A stretch of 64,000 nt of DNA, taken from NCBI GenBank assembly GCA_013398275.1, contig VZSE01009483.1:1984571-2048570 (forward strand), written 5' to 3'. A program made the position numbers and the translations under genes. Below, piece by piece: positions 52,376 to 64,000 of this stretch (within the stretch, counting starts at the first letter, position 1; each line of letters starts with the position of its first letter). Below the pieces are notes generated by a model. It saw nothing but the letters and a program-made list of their open reading frames with translations, did not search any database and had not been told where the DNA came from. The stretch is from Promerops cafer (taxonomy: Eukaryota; Chordata; Aves; Passeriformes; Nectariniidae).

Positions 52376-54500
52376 GCTCAAGTCCTAACCTAGCAAAAGA
52401 TAACTGGAACGAAGGCAGAAAAAGTCCCAGTAGCTTTCTTCCTAAATTGCAGACCTTCCTCAGAAAAATGTGAAGGCAATATTTTTGTTTTACGTGTTAA
52501 AAAACCCAGATCTGAAATATGACCCTTGAAACTCAAATGCTTCAATATGAAACTGTCATCGTGGTACTCCCATGGGAATATAGGCCTCATATTCCCATTT
52601 TCTTATAGAAATATACATGTCCTCTATTATAGCCTGGTTTCCATTAGATGACACATCAGCCACAGCATTCTAACGATGAAGAAGTGCACAGTGATGAATC
52701 CTAACCCAAGCTGCAGCTCCTGGGAGGCACTCACTTTCAACTTGAATGGTTTAGGGTTTAGGCATTTGTCTTTCCCTTGAAAGAGCTAAAATTTTGCATA
52801 AGGAGCAAAGCATTCACTAAAAAAAGTTATAAGAAACTTCAACTTCCACTGAAAAACAGGAAGAGGACAGCAGATGTCTATGCATAGTAAATGTAATGAA
52901 TGGGACATGGTGCTGGTGTGCCATGCTCCAAAGGAAATGTCACACATGTTGCTCCCATTAGAGAACTCACCTTCACTTCTCTTAAATGGATTTGGTGTCC
53001 AGTATGTATTTGAGAGAAAAGAAAAGGGGAGGTAGAATTTAATAAATGCACTGAAGATATTAACAGTGTAATTATCCTGTGAAACCTACAGACTGTTTTG
53101 TATATGGAATGCCTTTAATTTTGTGATAGAAGAAATAGAGCAAGTTTCTTTTTATATGTTAATGCACAAGAGATGTGGTTGCAAAATTGTATATTGACTT
53201 TATTATATGCCTGAGGTTTGCAAACTAACAGTTTTCAAACTATTTCATGTAGTATTTGTTGATAGGCTGTAGAGAAAAAGGTCTCACAAGTGTCCTGCTC
53301 CTTTCATTAGTGCCTTTAATGCATTTTAAAAGGAATTGGAAAATCATTACTACCTGCCTAAGTAATAATCATGGCTGAAGATTTACAGCATGTACCGCAG
53401 ATAGAACTGAAAATGGTATAGCTAAAGGTTGGTAGGGCAGTTTACCGAAGTAAACAAGCACACTGTAAAGAAGCTTTGGGCTCCTGGTTTAGGGGCTTGT
53501 TTTACTAATGCTCAGAAGCCAGAGGCCATCTTGGGACATGAATGCAGTGGAAGGCACCAGCCCTCATTTGAAAATATTTGTGGTGGTGCTGTCAGAAAAG
53601 ATGGTGAGTGTGATCTCAGTTTGTGTTAGTCTAATGTTGCTGCACTGGGTTATGACCCAGCTTCAAGAACAGGACTTGAGGAACTTCTAACCCAGAGTCA
53701 GGAGGATCCCAGTGACCCTGCTTCACATGCTGTGTGTTCACATGGGTGTGCTCACTGTGTTCCCAGGTGATTAATTTCAGCTGTTTTGAAGCATTCAGAA
53801 TATCCTTTGTTGAAAATTATGGTTGCATGGGAATAGGATATAAAGTATGCAAAACTCTATGATCTGTCTGTAAAGAAGGTTGGTTGAATCCTGTGAAAAC
53901 ACTAAGAAGGAATATTTATGTATAGGAATGATCACCACCACAACAATTATGATTTTAGAAGTTATTGTCAGGTAGTGAATTTTAGATACTTAATCACCAC
54001 TATTTTGTACCCAGTCCACCGTAAAGATATACTTGTATAACTAGCCTACAGAAATTTATCATGTGACCAAAATACATCAGTTTTTAAATTTGCTTGTTTT
54101 TAAGCAGCATGGCAAGAATAATTTGCAAAGACTATTTGGCGGGCGCATCTGAATACCAAATTTGCCATTTTGTAAACAGAAATTAGGTAAAATACAATAA
54201 ATAAATTCCATGCTGTAAATTATTTACCCAGCTTTACTGTTACTGAATTTCGTATTCAGAACCTCACTGCTTCTAATCTGGCAATGAACAAAATATTTTA
54301 ATTTGTCTCATGCTAGTTATCCAGGGATGTTTATAGAGAAATATGGCACAGAAAGAACAAAGATCCTCAGACACAGAGAGCAAGCATAATGAGCTCTTGG
54401 ATACAGACTGAAAATGCTTGGAGAGATCTGAAGGGTGATGAGTTAGACTTTGAAATTTCTTGGAAATCAAAGTAAGTAGCTATAACTGATGAGGGAGGGA
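52376..54500. other. Intron stretch after exon B, no gene recognised
   Basis: This is AT-rich intron with no repeat family recognised. I could not identify an alternative exon here. Confidence 0.5.
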
Positions 54501-54990
54501 AAGCTTATCCAATGGATGGAGGCACAGGTAAGAATGACACAGATAGATGATGGGCTCAGAAAATGAATTTCACAGCAGCATTTTGAATGGGTAGCAACGA
54601 TGACAGATTACATTTGTCCAGGCTGAGGGACAACATTGCCGTAATTGAGATACATGGTGTTATGAGCCTGGGTGACAGTTTTAGCAATCTAGAAGAATCT
54701 GTGTTTTAGAGAGTGAAACCTGGGGAAGAATCTGCTCACATACAGCCTTGGTGAAAAGATTAGGAGGGACATGTTCATGATAATCACAGAAGAACAAGGA
54801 GGTGAAAGAACTGAGACCTGGTGAGGCATTTGGAAACTGGTGCTGCTGAGTATCAGAGCTAATTATATTTGGTTTGGAGTTGAGGAGTGGGAGAAAAAGT
54901 CAAGCAGGGAGTGCAGGTCAGTGTAACTGCAGATGCTTGGCAAGCTGGTGTTTGTGGACATGCAAGTAGAAGCACAGACTCCAGGAGCAG
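54500..54990 (+). repeat. Probable ancient amniote interspersed repeat, class unresolved
   Basis: The text cagcattttgaatgggtagc, gccgtaattgagatacatgg, gttatgagcctgggtgacag and ttttagcaatct, then gtttgtggacatgcaagtag, follows the order of an old, widely shared amniote repeat as remembered (purine-rich, related to L3/CR1-like families). It is highly diverged and has no tail. Confidence 0.4.
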
Positions 54991-57900
54991 AAGTCATGGG
55001 AGAGATATCTCAGTAAATTTTGAAAGCTGTGGCTTTGGGTAAAATATGTGCTTGTTGGCCTGACTGTTTTGACCTGTTTTGCTCTGCATCTGAGTTCCTG
55101 TTGTTTATCAGCAAAGTACTGGGAAATGATGCTTCAGTTAAGCCATTTCTTTGTGAAATAAGCTATTTAGATATGCTGCAGCCATGTCTTCTGGCATTTA
55201 AAACTTAACCCTGCATTCTGAAATCTTCTCTGCTTAAGATTCCCACAGCTTCTGTTTCTCCTTCATGTAATATGTATTTGACATTGGCTCATTTAAAATA
55301 TTTGTTTCTTGTTGAGTCCTTCTGCCTTTGTAGGCCTGCTTTCTCAACTCTTTTCCCCTCAGTTTCCTTTCTGAAACATTTTCCTCTTGCACCCTTTAAC
55401 TACTGTGTAAAGGCAGCATTTATTGTGCATGTTTTTTTGGCTGCATGGCTATATATGTTGGCTGGGTAGTGTCAAGCCAAGCAGAGCAAAACCAGGCCTG
55501 ATCCTGTAGGTGTTAGTTTCCTTGTCCTTTCTCTAAACAGGGCAGAATTTGTCCTTGAAGACATTGCAGATTTTCCCTGATGCTATACTTCACTTTCTGT
55601 GAAGTGCTAAGTCCCATTTTCCTTGCCTAAGCAGAAAGTCCTAAATGTGTTTTGAAAATAAACTGTGGTCAGCTGCCAGAATTTCTTTGCTATACATCTT
55701 CATCGTGAAAAATTTAATTGAAAGTTTATCGAGTATTTATATAGAAGACAAAATAATTACATACATTCATTTTACAGTCAGAATCCGCAACTTCATTATG
55801 TGAATTCCTGCTTTCTTTGTGGTTTTGTTATTTGGCTAAACTGGCACTCTCTCTGAGTGGTACCACACACAGCTTTCTTGGGCTTTTATTCCCGGCAACA
55901 TGATACACTTAGTATGTTAGATCTTTATTTTCTGATTTTATATGCCTAACACTGTATACAGCCTTAATGCTTGCTCGTTGTAAAGACTCAAGACTAAAGA
56001 ATGATGGGAAATCTGGACTGTCCTGCAATCATTCAAGACTGATATTCACCAGTTTTGAAAAATGTTGTTTATATTTAGGTTGTGATATAATGCTTTTAGG
56101 AATGTAATTTTAAAGTCCCATTTTCTAAGATTATCACTTTACATTTCTGTACTGGTAGTTTAAGTTGCAGAAATCTGTGTTCATTTTACAGAAAATACCA
56201 GTGCATTCTCAGTGCCATGACTATCCCCTCTTGAGAACTAATACATCTCATGCTCAAATACATGTTCTCAACCTTACTATCATTGCTATAACAACTAAAG
56301 AATACTTCAACAAGCAGGGTCATGAGTTTCAGACTATTCTGAAGTTTCCCAGGCTTTATTTTTCATATGTTAAAAAACATAGGCTCCAAGTTTTCATGTA
56401 AAATCTATGGCCACTATTTTTGCCATCTTTCCAACCAGTTTTAACCTTTTAAGTTCTGTGCAAATACATGGCCATTTTGAGAAGTTTTGAAGTTCTAAAC
56501 TTCAGCTTAGGCATTTGCCAAATGCAGGAAATGCAATTAAGATATGTAAAATGATAGTGATAATCTTACATGAGCAATACGGTACATATAAAATATTACG
56601 AGATACCTTTTTTAAAAAATGTAATGGTGCAGCTCTGAGGATTATCAGTGCACTAGGTGTTGCTTCTTCGTGATAGTTAAAGCCAGTGGGTTTTGAATGT
56701 GTAATAGATGAAAATGGGCAATAGCAAAAAAATTTCCATTGCCCAGAAGCTCGCTCTTTCCGCAGTGCCACCCAGCCTGGTAGAGCTGCCTTCAGCACAC
56801 TGCTCTGTTTGGGTCCCACCACAGAGGGTTCCTGAACCTTCTTTTTCCTGTCTTTGAGCCAGCTATGACACTTTCTCCTCCTTGAAGTCTTTGCCCGTAC
56901 TTGGACTTGCTGGCACACTGGCATGTCCAACTCCAGTATGAAGTTAGAGCAGAGCCGGGGCAGCTATCTCATTGGGGAACTCAGAAGTGTTCTTGGGTTA
57001 AGTTAAGGGGAAAAAAAAACTAAGACAAAAAAAGAAACACAAAATGTTCCACGGATTTTCCCTGCAGATCTGGTGTAACACCACCCAAGAACTCAAGAAT
57101 ATTTTAAGACTTCCCATTACTTTAAACATGTATTTTTCTCCAGCGTTGTGGACGATTTACACTTTCTGTCTTCAGGGAGATCTGCAAATGAAGCAAACAG
57201 ACACTCAGGCTCCAGAAGAGTTATTCTTTGCTTTATAAACATGCAGCCCTGCACAAAGCACTAAGACATCTGTGCATGTTCTCCTGCAATACATCACCAA
57301 AGAATCCTCTAAAGAGCCTAGGACTTCTGTTTCTGTGTATAACTACTTCTCTAGTTCTTCAGAAATACCATACTTGTATATAATTCCATCTATTTTTTTT
57401 TTTTTTTTTTGGTCTCTCTCTTTCACTTTTCTCTCATTTGAAATGTGGAATGCACACATTTGTTTGTAACTGTCCTAGTCCATTTCTCTCAAGTTGCATG
57501 GGAGCCTTAGCATCTGTGTCCAGCTTACAGGTCCTGGGAGCACATTCCAAGTCCTCAGTTTGTACGTGAAGCCTGGCTATAAGCTGACCTATAACTTGAA
57601 TAGGACCAAGAAGGGTGTCCTCCCTGCTCCAAATTGAGGAGCAAGCCCACATACTGTGGCCAGACAAGAACCATGGCTAAGGGCATTCCCTCTTGCAGCA
57701 CACAGGTCTCCCCGATGCTATGTCCTTTGTTTTATTCTGCCAGTTTTTCCACCTTCTAAATTTTAGTACCTCTGAGAGACTGGAGAAAACTAATTTCACT
57801 TTCCATCTGCTTTGGCTCTTTTCATTTTTAAGCAGTCTGGCTGGACTTTCATGTACCAAGATGCAACATTTTCATTCATGCAAATAGCATTCATAACTGT

Positions 57901-58140
57901 ACCTTCATTTATTAAATTATTTAAGTGAACATGGAGGATACTTAAGTAAGTTAATAGAAACTAGATGACATAGGAATTTCAGGACACATAAATTAAAGCT
58001 TGTATAACCTTGAGGAAGATGTTCTCGTTTCACTAGGAGTTTAAATACTAGGGATATCTATAGCAAATTAAGACCACTGTTACTGGGAAGACAGTAACAT
58101 TAAACTGAAATGTGTGTCTTAGGTCACACGCGATTTATTT
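54991..58140. other. Intron stretch, no gene recognised
   Basis: This is AT-rich intron with an 18-nt T-run at 57393-57410 and a GC-richer patch near 56740-56960. A 142-codon minus-strand frame (56502-56930) has no recognisable domain. Confidence 0.5.
57393..57410 (+). repeat. Poly(T) run, 18 nt
   Basis: Eighteen Ts are followed by ggtctctctctttcac. No antisense retrocopy was recognised beside it. Confidence 0.95.
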
Positions 58141-58143
58141 TAT

Positions 58144-58297
58144 TTTTTGCAATATCATATTTGCCTANATTTTAATATTTTCTTATTTGGTTAAACAGTT
58201 CTGCACTTTGACATTGCAATAAGGCAGAATGCCAGCCAGGAAGTTTTCTGTTCATCACAGATAATTGGTCTGATTTTTGCAATATCATATTTGCCTA
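58144..58297 (+). repeat. 24-bp direct repeat at an assembly N
   Basis: The same 24 bases (five Ts, gcaatatcatatttgccta) occur at 58144-58167 and 58274-58297. The first copy is followed immediately by the N at 58168. This looks like an assembly join rather than biology. Confidence 0.9.
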
Positions 58298-61200
58298 CAG
58301 GAGAGAGAAATCATTTCTACACTATGAATTTTGTATTCCATGGCTGTTGTGTGCAAACCTGATGCTGATGTCATGTAGACTGCAAATCTTCTGGCATGAC
58401 TTTTAACTACTGAAAAAAAACCCTCTTTTAAGATACTAGGTAATCATTCTACATAGCAAGTACTATTTGTCTTTTTTCTTCTGTAAAGGAAGTAGCACTC
58501 TGAATTACAGTGTTTCTCCATATATTGCATACTGAAAGATCTATGCTTAAGACTGCTAAGTTGGTGCTGTAGAAAGAGTTCAAACACAGCTCTTCCTGCA
58601 AAATGCTTCTGAACTTGCCAGTATGTAAAATCATTAAATTCACTAAAAATAAGATGCCCTCAGGCCTGGTAAGAGCAATTGCTTCTTAATTAGGCTCCTG
58701 GGAAAGGAGCTTGGTTTTATAGGAAGTCACTTCTTTTAAAAAATGAGCTTTACAAGAGGAACAGAGTTCTGAACTTTGTAGGTGGATGCCTGTAATCCAT
58801 CCCTTCTCACATGGGAGGAGTTTTCCTGAAGTATTTCTAAAAGCAGAATGCCATGTCATAAAAGTGTTGCGAGGTTACCTTGATACTTAGACACAAGATT
58901 TCACTGCCTAGGAATTGACTTTGAAGACATTAGAGACAGAAGCTAAGAGAGTGAAACACTAAGTAAAAACTGAAGGACATTCTTTGAAAACAAGTGCATT
59001 CTCAGATCCCATCTTGCAAACTTTATAATCCTTTCCAAAGCAGAAAGTTTTTTATAATGTACCAGAGATTTGGAAATCTATAGAGTGCTTTAATGCTAAT
59101 ATTGTTAAGCTTCAACAGTGTTGCAAAATTCAACTGTTTCAAAGCTTTGCTGACAAATCTTTGCAGTAGGAAAAACTTAGAGAAAACTTCAAAATGTAAA
59201 CAGAATTAGGCCTTAATTTGTATTCACAAACAGCAAAAAATCAAACAGGTTTTGTTTAATTTGAAGAAGGACAGTATTCGCTCTTTGCAGTGTAGACAAA
59301 AATGTGGATCTAGACCTATCTCAGGATCAAGAATACCAAGGCCAAGCTCAGAGGAGGCTTTTCTGAACTGCACTTACACCACCTCCAGAGAAGGAGCACA
59401 CATACTTAATGTCTCAGGGAAATAACCTTATCTGGTTTCCCTCCAGCATGTTTGTTTGCTATTTCTTTCCTTAAAATCTGTGTTTTAGATTAAGTGACTT
59501 GTTCAAGTCTTTGTACCATAAGCTGCCCAAAATAATTCACATCTGCTCTCCCTCTGCTTAGTGATTAATAACGTCCCATGACCTGCATGCCAAAATATGC
59601 ATGGCAAGATCCAGGACTTTTTGAGCTAAACAGGATCTTGCTGTTGTGCTGACAAATGGTGTCGTAGCACTAGCAGTCAGCACACTCATGCAGTCCTTTT
59701 CCTGGCTTGGGGTACTTTGTGGGAGCAGGAACATACCCACTGTGGTGCACTTTCAAAGGCTCAGAGCTCCCTTGGAGTCTTCTGAGAGTTTCACAAACTA
59801 AGCCTGTGGCCCACATAAACCTGTTTTTTAGGCAATGCCCAGAAAAGCATGCTGATGACAACATGGGAGGGGTCTTGCATGTCAAATGACAGTCTGGGCA
59901 TGGATGCAGGAAATTAAGCAAAGATACACACATTGGCATCCTGCTGTACTAAATGAGAAAAAACGAGGTTTACAGAATTCAGGATGGAATACGCCATGCC
60001 TTGAAAATTCATTTTTCTCTTCAGTTACTATACAAAGTATATAGATGAGTAGACTGAACTGAAGCTTCATTTTTATGTGGCTGTCACTTGGTAATGTGAG
60101 TTCCATCATGAATGAGAATGTTGTAAGGTTATTACTGATCTGCAGAGATTCTGTGAGAACGATTTGGGTAGAAGGAAATATGGGAGATGTCAATGACATC
60201 TTGAGGTAGAATATGGATATCAAATAAGTTGTTCCTGTGATGAGTGCTGAGATTGCTGACTTAAAACTAAAATGAAGACAATCTCCATTTTCTTCCGTCT
60301 TTGTTCCATACCAGTTAAAAACTGTCCTGTTTGCTGTCGGACTAGAAGTCATGGACAGGAATAATGAAGCCCAAATGATAAGTCTGAAGCACCATTTCAG
60401 ACTAAGCTTTTTCCTTATTCTCCTGCTGTACAACTTAGGGCAGAAAACAGATGAAAGAAAAGCCTTTGGGAGATACTTACAACTTCAAAGGTTTCCTTTA
60501 CAGTTATACTTGCAAGAATTTCATCTTAAGGCTGTATTTCACTGTTTTCCTTTAGAGGGAAGACATTTCAGCTTTCATAAAATAAATACAAGTTTTAAAA
60601 CAAAATAAAGTTTTGAGGTACTGTGTAGTTCAGTCTTGCAGATGGAATGAAATAAGGATCAATAGGATAATGAATATTTTGTGAAATCATAGGTCTTTAC
60701 AGTAGTTCCTGATAATTTCCAGTGTCATGTTCATTCATGTCCTGTATTTTGGCCTCATGCTGGGGTGAAACTTATAAAACCATCTCCTTTAAAATATATT
60801 TGCTACCATGGAAATGCAGCCTGGGTGTGCAGGAAGCTAAGATGTGCTCTGGTTAGTCTAGGCTGAGGAGTATCTATAGAACTTGCTCTGACTTTGTTCC
60901 TTAAGAAACGAAATCCAGGTCTTCAAATCAAAATTAATATGCTAGAAGGCATTGATTTTGTTGTTAAGGTCATAGTAAGAATCACTTAAGGTTCGTACCT
61001 GCAATAAATGCTGTTCTGGATTAATCTCAAAGACTGGAAAGGAAACTGATCTGTGGAGTGTAGAAAGTTTTTCCACTGGTTCATCTGACAATCTAGAGAT
61101 CAGCTTTCCTAAAGGACTATTTGATTTTGCAGAACTTGCCGTGTCCTTCTTTTAAAATTGACCTGCCTCTGTGACCTTCCAGGTTCAATCTGCTCTTCTG

Positions 61201-62230
61201 CATCTTCACATAGTCTTGTTAATTCTTTCTTTTCTACAGTTCTGAGATAGAGATGAAAATATGCTACTTTTAGCATAGAGTTATTAATTCAGACTTATCC
61301 TCACAGTCAATAGAGCAAAGTTTGATCTTATAGGGTAAGTGAATTTTTTTAAGCGTAAGATTTGTTTTTTTCTTAGCACAGGTCAGATGACTGCAAGAGT
61401 TCCCATTCAGTTCATTGATTATGAAGAGAATTGAGAGTGAATAGCTCATATTCAAATTGCTGTGTTAGATATATTTCTGGTTAGGTGAACTGAATCTCAC
61501 CTGTGTAGATTACACCTGCTACATTTTAGCAGCTTGCAGTCTGTACGATGCAGCTGCAGCTGAAATATTGCTTCTTCTCTGCTACTGTCATCTACTTTTC
61601 ATCTGTTTTACAGTTATTTAATAATGGTATAGTTTGATGCCATGTTAAGGTTAATGCAAGAGTGTATTTTAACTGGGCTAAAGGAATTTTTACTGCATTT
61701 TAATTTCTCTCATACAATCAGCACCCACCCAAGTTATCTCTTCCTGCTTTCTTTTATTTTTGTTATAGTGCCACTGGAGTGACTCCCATCACCACTGAGC
61801 ATGGATATTCTGTTGTCTCTCAATAGGATCCCTTAGAACACTTTAGTGATTAATTCAAAGCTTGGCTTTCTATAAATTATACAAATGAATGGGATGATTG
61901 TGGTCAAAACACCTCATCATTGCTCAGTCTCATTGAAACAATTAGTAACATAATTAATAACTATGTTTGGGAGCAGGGCATACCATATAGTTAAAGCTTG
62001 GATTACCTTAGAAGCTGCCAAAATAGTGCATTATAATGGTGTGTATTTGATAGTACTGAATGTGGCTGCTTGATGAAGTAAAAGATGCCTTGTGAGCTAC
62101 TTATGAAATGTCAGGCACATAGAGCAAGCTTCTTTCTAGCATTTTCATTTTGAGGTTTACCCCCTAAAATAAAAAGATTATATTCCTTATCCCCATATTT
62201 GCTGAAGCATCTATGAAAATCATCACTGTC
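58298..62230. other. Intron stretch, no firm gene
   Basis: This is AT-rich intron. The only item worth noting is the 183-codon minus-strand frame at 59882-60433, described separately. Confidence 0.5.
59882..60433 (-). CDS. Speculative minus-strand ORF, 183 codons, unrecognised
   Basis: This is the longest uninterrupted frame in the window outside the GUCY1A2 exon A frame. Its start reads RRIRKKLSLKWCFR followed by LIIWASLFLSM and a small-residue stretch, which resembles a signal peptide or anchor. NRT and NNLT sequons follow. I recognise no family. With roughly 6,000 stop-bounded frames in 64 kb on six frames, about one of this length is expected by chance, and no promoter, splice site or poly(A) signal supports it. 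It is most likely not a gene. Confidence 0.1.
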   Translation of the reverse strand: MYSRRIRKKLSLKWCFRLIIWASLFLSMTSSPTANRTVFNWYGTKTEENGDCLHFSFKSAISALITGTTYLISIFYLKMSLTSPIFPSTQIVLTESLQISNNLTTFSFMMELTLPSDSHIKMKLQFSLLIYILCIVTEEKNEFSRHGVFHPEFCKPRFFSFSTAGCQCVYLCLISCIHAQTVI

Positions 62231-62379
62231 TGCAGATTGCTTGATTGCTTTTTTATCTGAGTAACCTTGTTGTGAGTAAGTTTCACAGGTTTCCCTGTNT
62301 TGCAGATGCTTGATTGCTTTAAAAAGCTTCTTTTTATCTGAGTAACCTTGTTGTCAGTAAGTTTCACAGGTTTCCCTGT
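62231..62379 (+). repeat. Direct duplication (68 and 79 bp) around an N
   Basis: Copy 1 (62231-62298) and copy 2 (62301-62379) both begin tgcagat, share cttgattgctt, and end gtttcacaggtttccctgt. Copy 2 carries about 11 extra bases (aaaagcttctt region) and a G/C difference. The N at 62299 sits exactly between them. Confidence 0.95.
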
Positions 62380-62429
62380 CTCCTAATCAATAAGGATGCC
62401 AATGCTGTTTTTGTCTCTTGCTCTCTCAC

Positions 62430-62955
62430 CCTCCACCACTGTGGACAGCCCACTTCTATCCCCTCAAGTGCTGTGAAACCATCTCTGCTCCAGTCTGGAC
62501 AAGCTCAGCTCCCCAGCTGGTTTTCCCAGGTGCTCCAGCCCCCACCATCTTGCTGGCCCCCAGTGATTTGGATCCAGTTTATCAGTCTCTGTCTTGCACT
62601 GAGGACCCCCAAAGTGGATGTGGTAACTGAGTCTCACAAGTGGAGAGCAGGGGGTGATTGGCACTTCCCTGGTCTCGGTTCATACATCCAGAATGTCACT
62701 GGCCATCTTTGTTCCCAAGACTCATTGCTGGCCCATGTGACATTTAATGCCCAACAAGACCCCCAGGGTCTCTCTCAAAGAGCCACTCTCCAGGAATTTG
62801 ACTGTATGAGTTCTTTCCCAGGGACAGGACTTTGCACATGTCCTTACTGAATTTCATAAGCTTCCAATTCATCCTGCCTGTACATTTCACTCAGGATGGC
62901 AGCCCAGCCCTAGAGCAAATTGACAATTGACCTGTCTCCCTGGTTTGGTGTCAAC
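62430..62955 (-). repeat. CR1 LINE fragment (antisense, diverged)
   Basis: The text ctccagtctggacaagctca, then cacaagtggagagcaggggg, then actttgcacatgtccttact, then gaatttcataagcttccaat follows an antisense CR1 internal region. Open frames at 62418-62850 on both strands are relics of it, not genes. Confidence 0.82.
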
Positions 62956-64000
62956 TGTAGGTTGATGCAGGTGCAAATAATGTTATTATCAGGAAAAAAA
63001 ACCCACAGATTTTGTTATAAAAGACATATATATTTTAAAATTCTAGATTTTTTTTTTTTGCATACTGTATTTTGAAAAGTGTTAACTGCTCAGTACACAT
63101 TTTGTGCACTGAGAACACTGTGTCTGTATTTTGGTGGGAGAAGGTAAACATGCATAGGAAAGAGGCAAAAGGAGAGGCAGGTTAAGATGGAGAATAATGC
63201 TCTTCAGTGCAGGTAAAAAATATGACCCACAAACAAACTAGAAAAGTTAGTTTTCTCCGAGAGAATAGTTAAGAATGATGAACAGAAGAGCATTAAACTG
63301 CAATTAGCTGAAGCATTACCCCTTTCCCTGCTCATTATTTCTGTTTTCTTCACTCTCAAGCTCTTTAAGAGGAAACCGATATAATTGCAACTGCTGTTTG
63401 TTAATATTTCAGTTTTATAAAACAAAGTTTTATAGAGTATCTCCCAGCAGTAGGGTGGTTTCAGGCTATTGGCAGATTACTCATATGTGATAAGAAACAA
63501 TTTGGTAATGATCTTCTCTTCAGCTAAATATAGCATATACACTTTGTACACTGTGTCTGTAAACAGGGTGTGTAGCATAGAGAAATTGTTTAATATTCCA
63601 AGTTGCCTTGCCAACTTAAAATTACAGTGATTATGAACACATACTTACTTAAGCAGAAATAAATATTTCTGGTGATTAAAATAGCAGAAAGGGGGGAGAC
63701 TGCAAGCAGGATTTGATGCATATGGAAACTCAATTCAATTGGAAGAAACATCTGTTACTCTATAAAAAGAAGGGTAAGAAATCAAGACATGGCTAAAGAA
63801 TATCTAGGTCTGCTTATTCTATCTAAACTTTATGTGTATGATACACTTATACAGTGTACCCATATATGTCAGTGGAAAATACACACAAAAAATTTGAGCA
63901 GCATAATATATTTTTTTCCCTTTTTTCAAGGAAGAGAAGCCTTGAACAAAAACATTTGATATGCAATTCTTATATATTTGCTTTCCAAAGTAATCCTATA
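62956..64000. other. Intron stretch to window end, nothing recognised
   Basis: This is AT-rich intron with short A- and T-runs near 62995 and 63050. No exon, repeat family or RNA gene was seen. Confidence 0.5.

Larger units (their letters stand above)
52370..64000 (+). other. GUCY1A2: GUCY1A2 intron downstream of exon B (5' part)
   Basis: The intron starts gtaaca at 52370 and runs past the window end. The following exon should begin with the VETIGDAYCV segment; I did not see it, so it lies beyond 64000. Read-through from exon B meets a stop after seven codons (52391-52393). Contents are a probable ancient repeat (54.5-55.0 kb), a T-run (57393-57410), two duplicated segments around Ns, and a diverged CR1 (62.43-62.96 kb). 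Otherwise it is AT-rich single-copy-looking sequence. Confidence 0.9.

Noticed and set aside
62418..62850. 125-codon frame and overlapping frames
   Set aside because: They coincide with a diverged antisense CR1.

Overview
The window is vertebrate nuclear DNA, AT-rich and intron-dominated, almost certainly from a bird. The best evidence is eight or so CR1 retrotransposon pieces. Several of these end in the short tail typical of avian CR1 (variants of ATTCTATGATTCTATGAT), and no mammalian Alu or L1 was seen. One further repeat near 40.3-40.56 kb resembles, from memory, an interspersed repeat common in songbirds, so a passerine is a reasonable but unproven guess.

Only one gene is firmly supported: GUCY1A2, the alpha-2 subunit of soluble (nitric-oxide-sensing) guanylate cyclase, on the plus strand. 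Two internal coding exons are present. Exon A (2976-3694) encodes the C-terminal part of the haem-free H-NOX-like domain, the linker and the start of the HNOBA/PAS-like domain. Exon B (51884-52369) encodes the end of HNOBA, the signalling coiled coil and the start of the catalytic cyclase domain. They join in frame across an intron of 48,189 bp. The first exons, the rest of the catalytic domain and both gene ends lie outside the window, so positions 1-2975 and 52370-64000 are also intron sequence.

The introns hold CR1 fragments at about 4.54, 8.11, 14.76, 31.32, 43.18, 43.57, 46.2 and 62.43 kb. They also hold a probable ancient amniote repeat (54.5-55.0 kb), a likely LTR/ERV-type repeat (40.3-40.56 kb), microsatellites (CTTT at 12.1 kb, ATCT-like plus a 53-nt T-run at 25.7-25.9 kb), perfect short hairpins, and a GC-rich, CpG-poor block at 43.7-44.1 kb. 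A coiled-coil-like protein remnant with broken frames lies at 36.16-36.6 kb; I cannot name its parent gene.

Three single Ns (25868, 58168, 62299) mark assembly joins. Two of them sit on direct duplications that look like assembly errors. I found no operon, CRISPR array, RNA gene or other undescribed system. The most interesting leads are the unidentified protein remnant, the long read-through frame with a poly(A) signal directly after exon A, and the hairpins.
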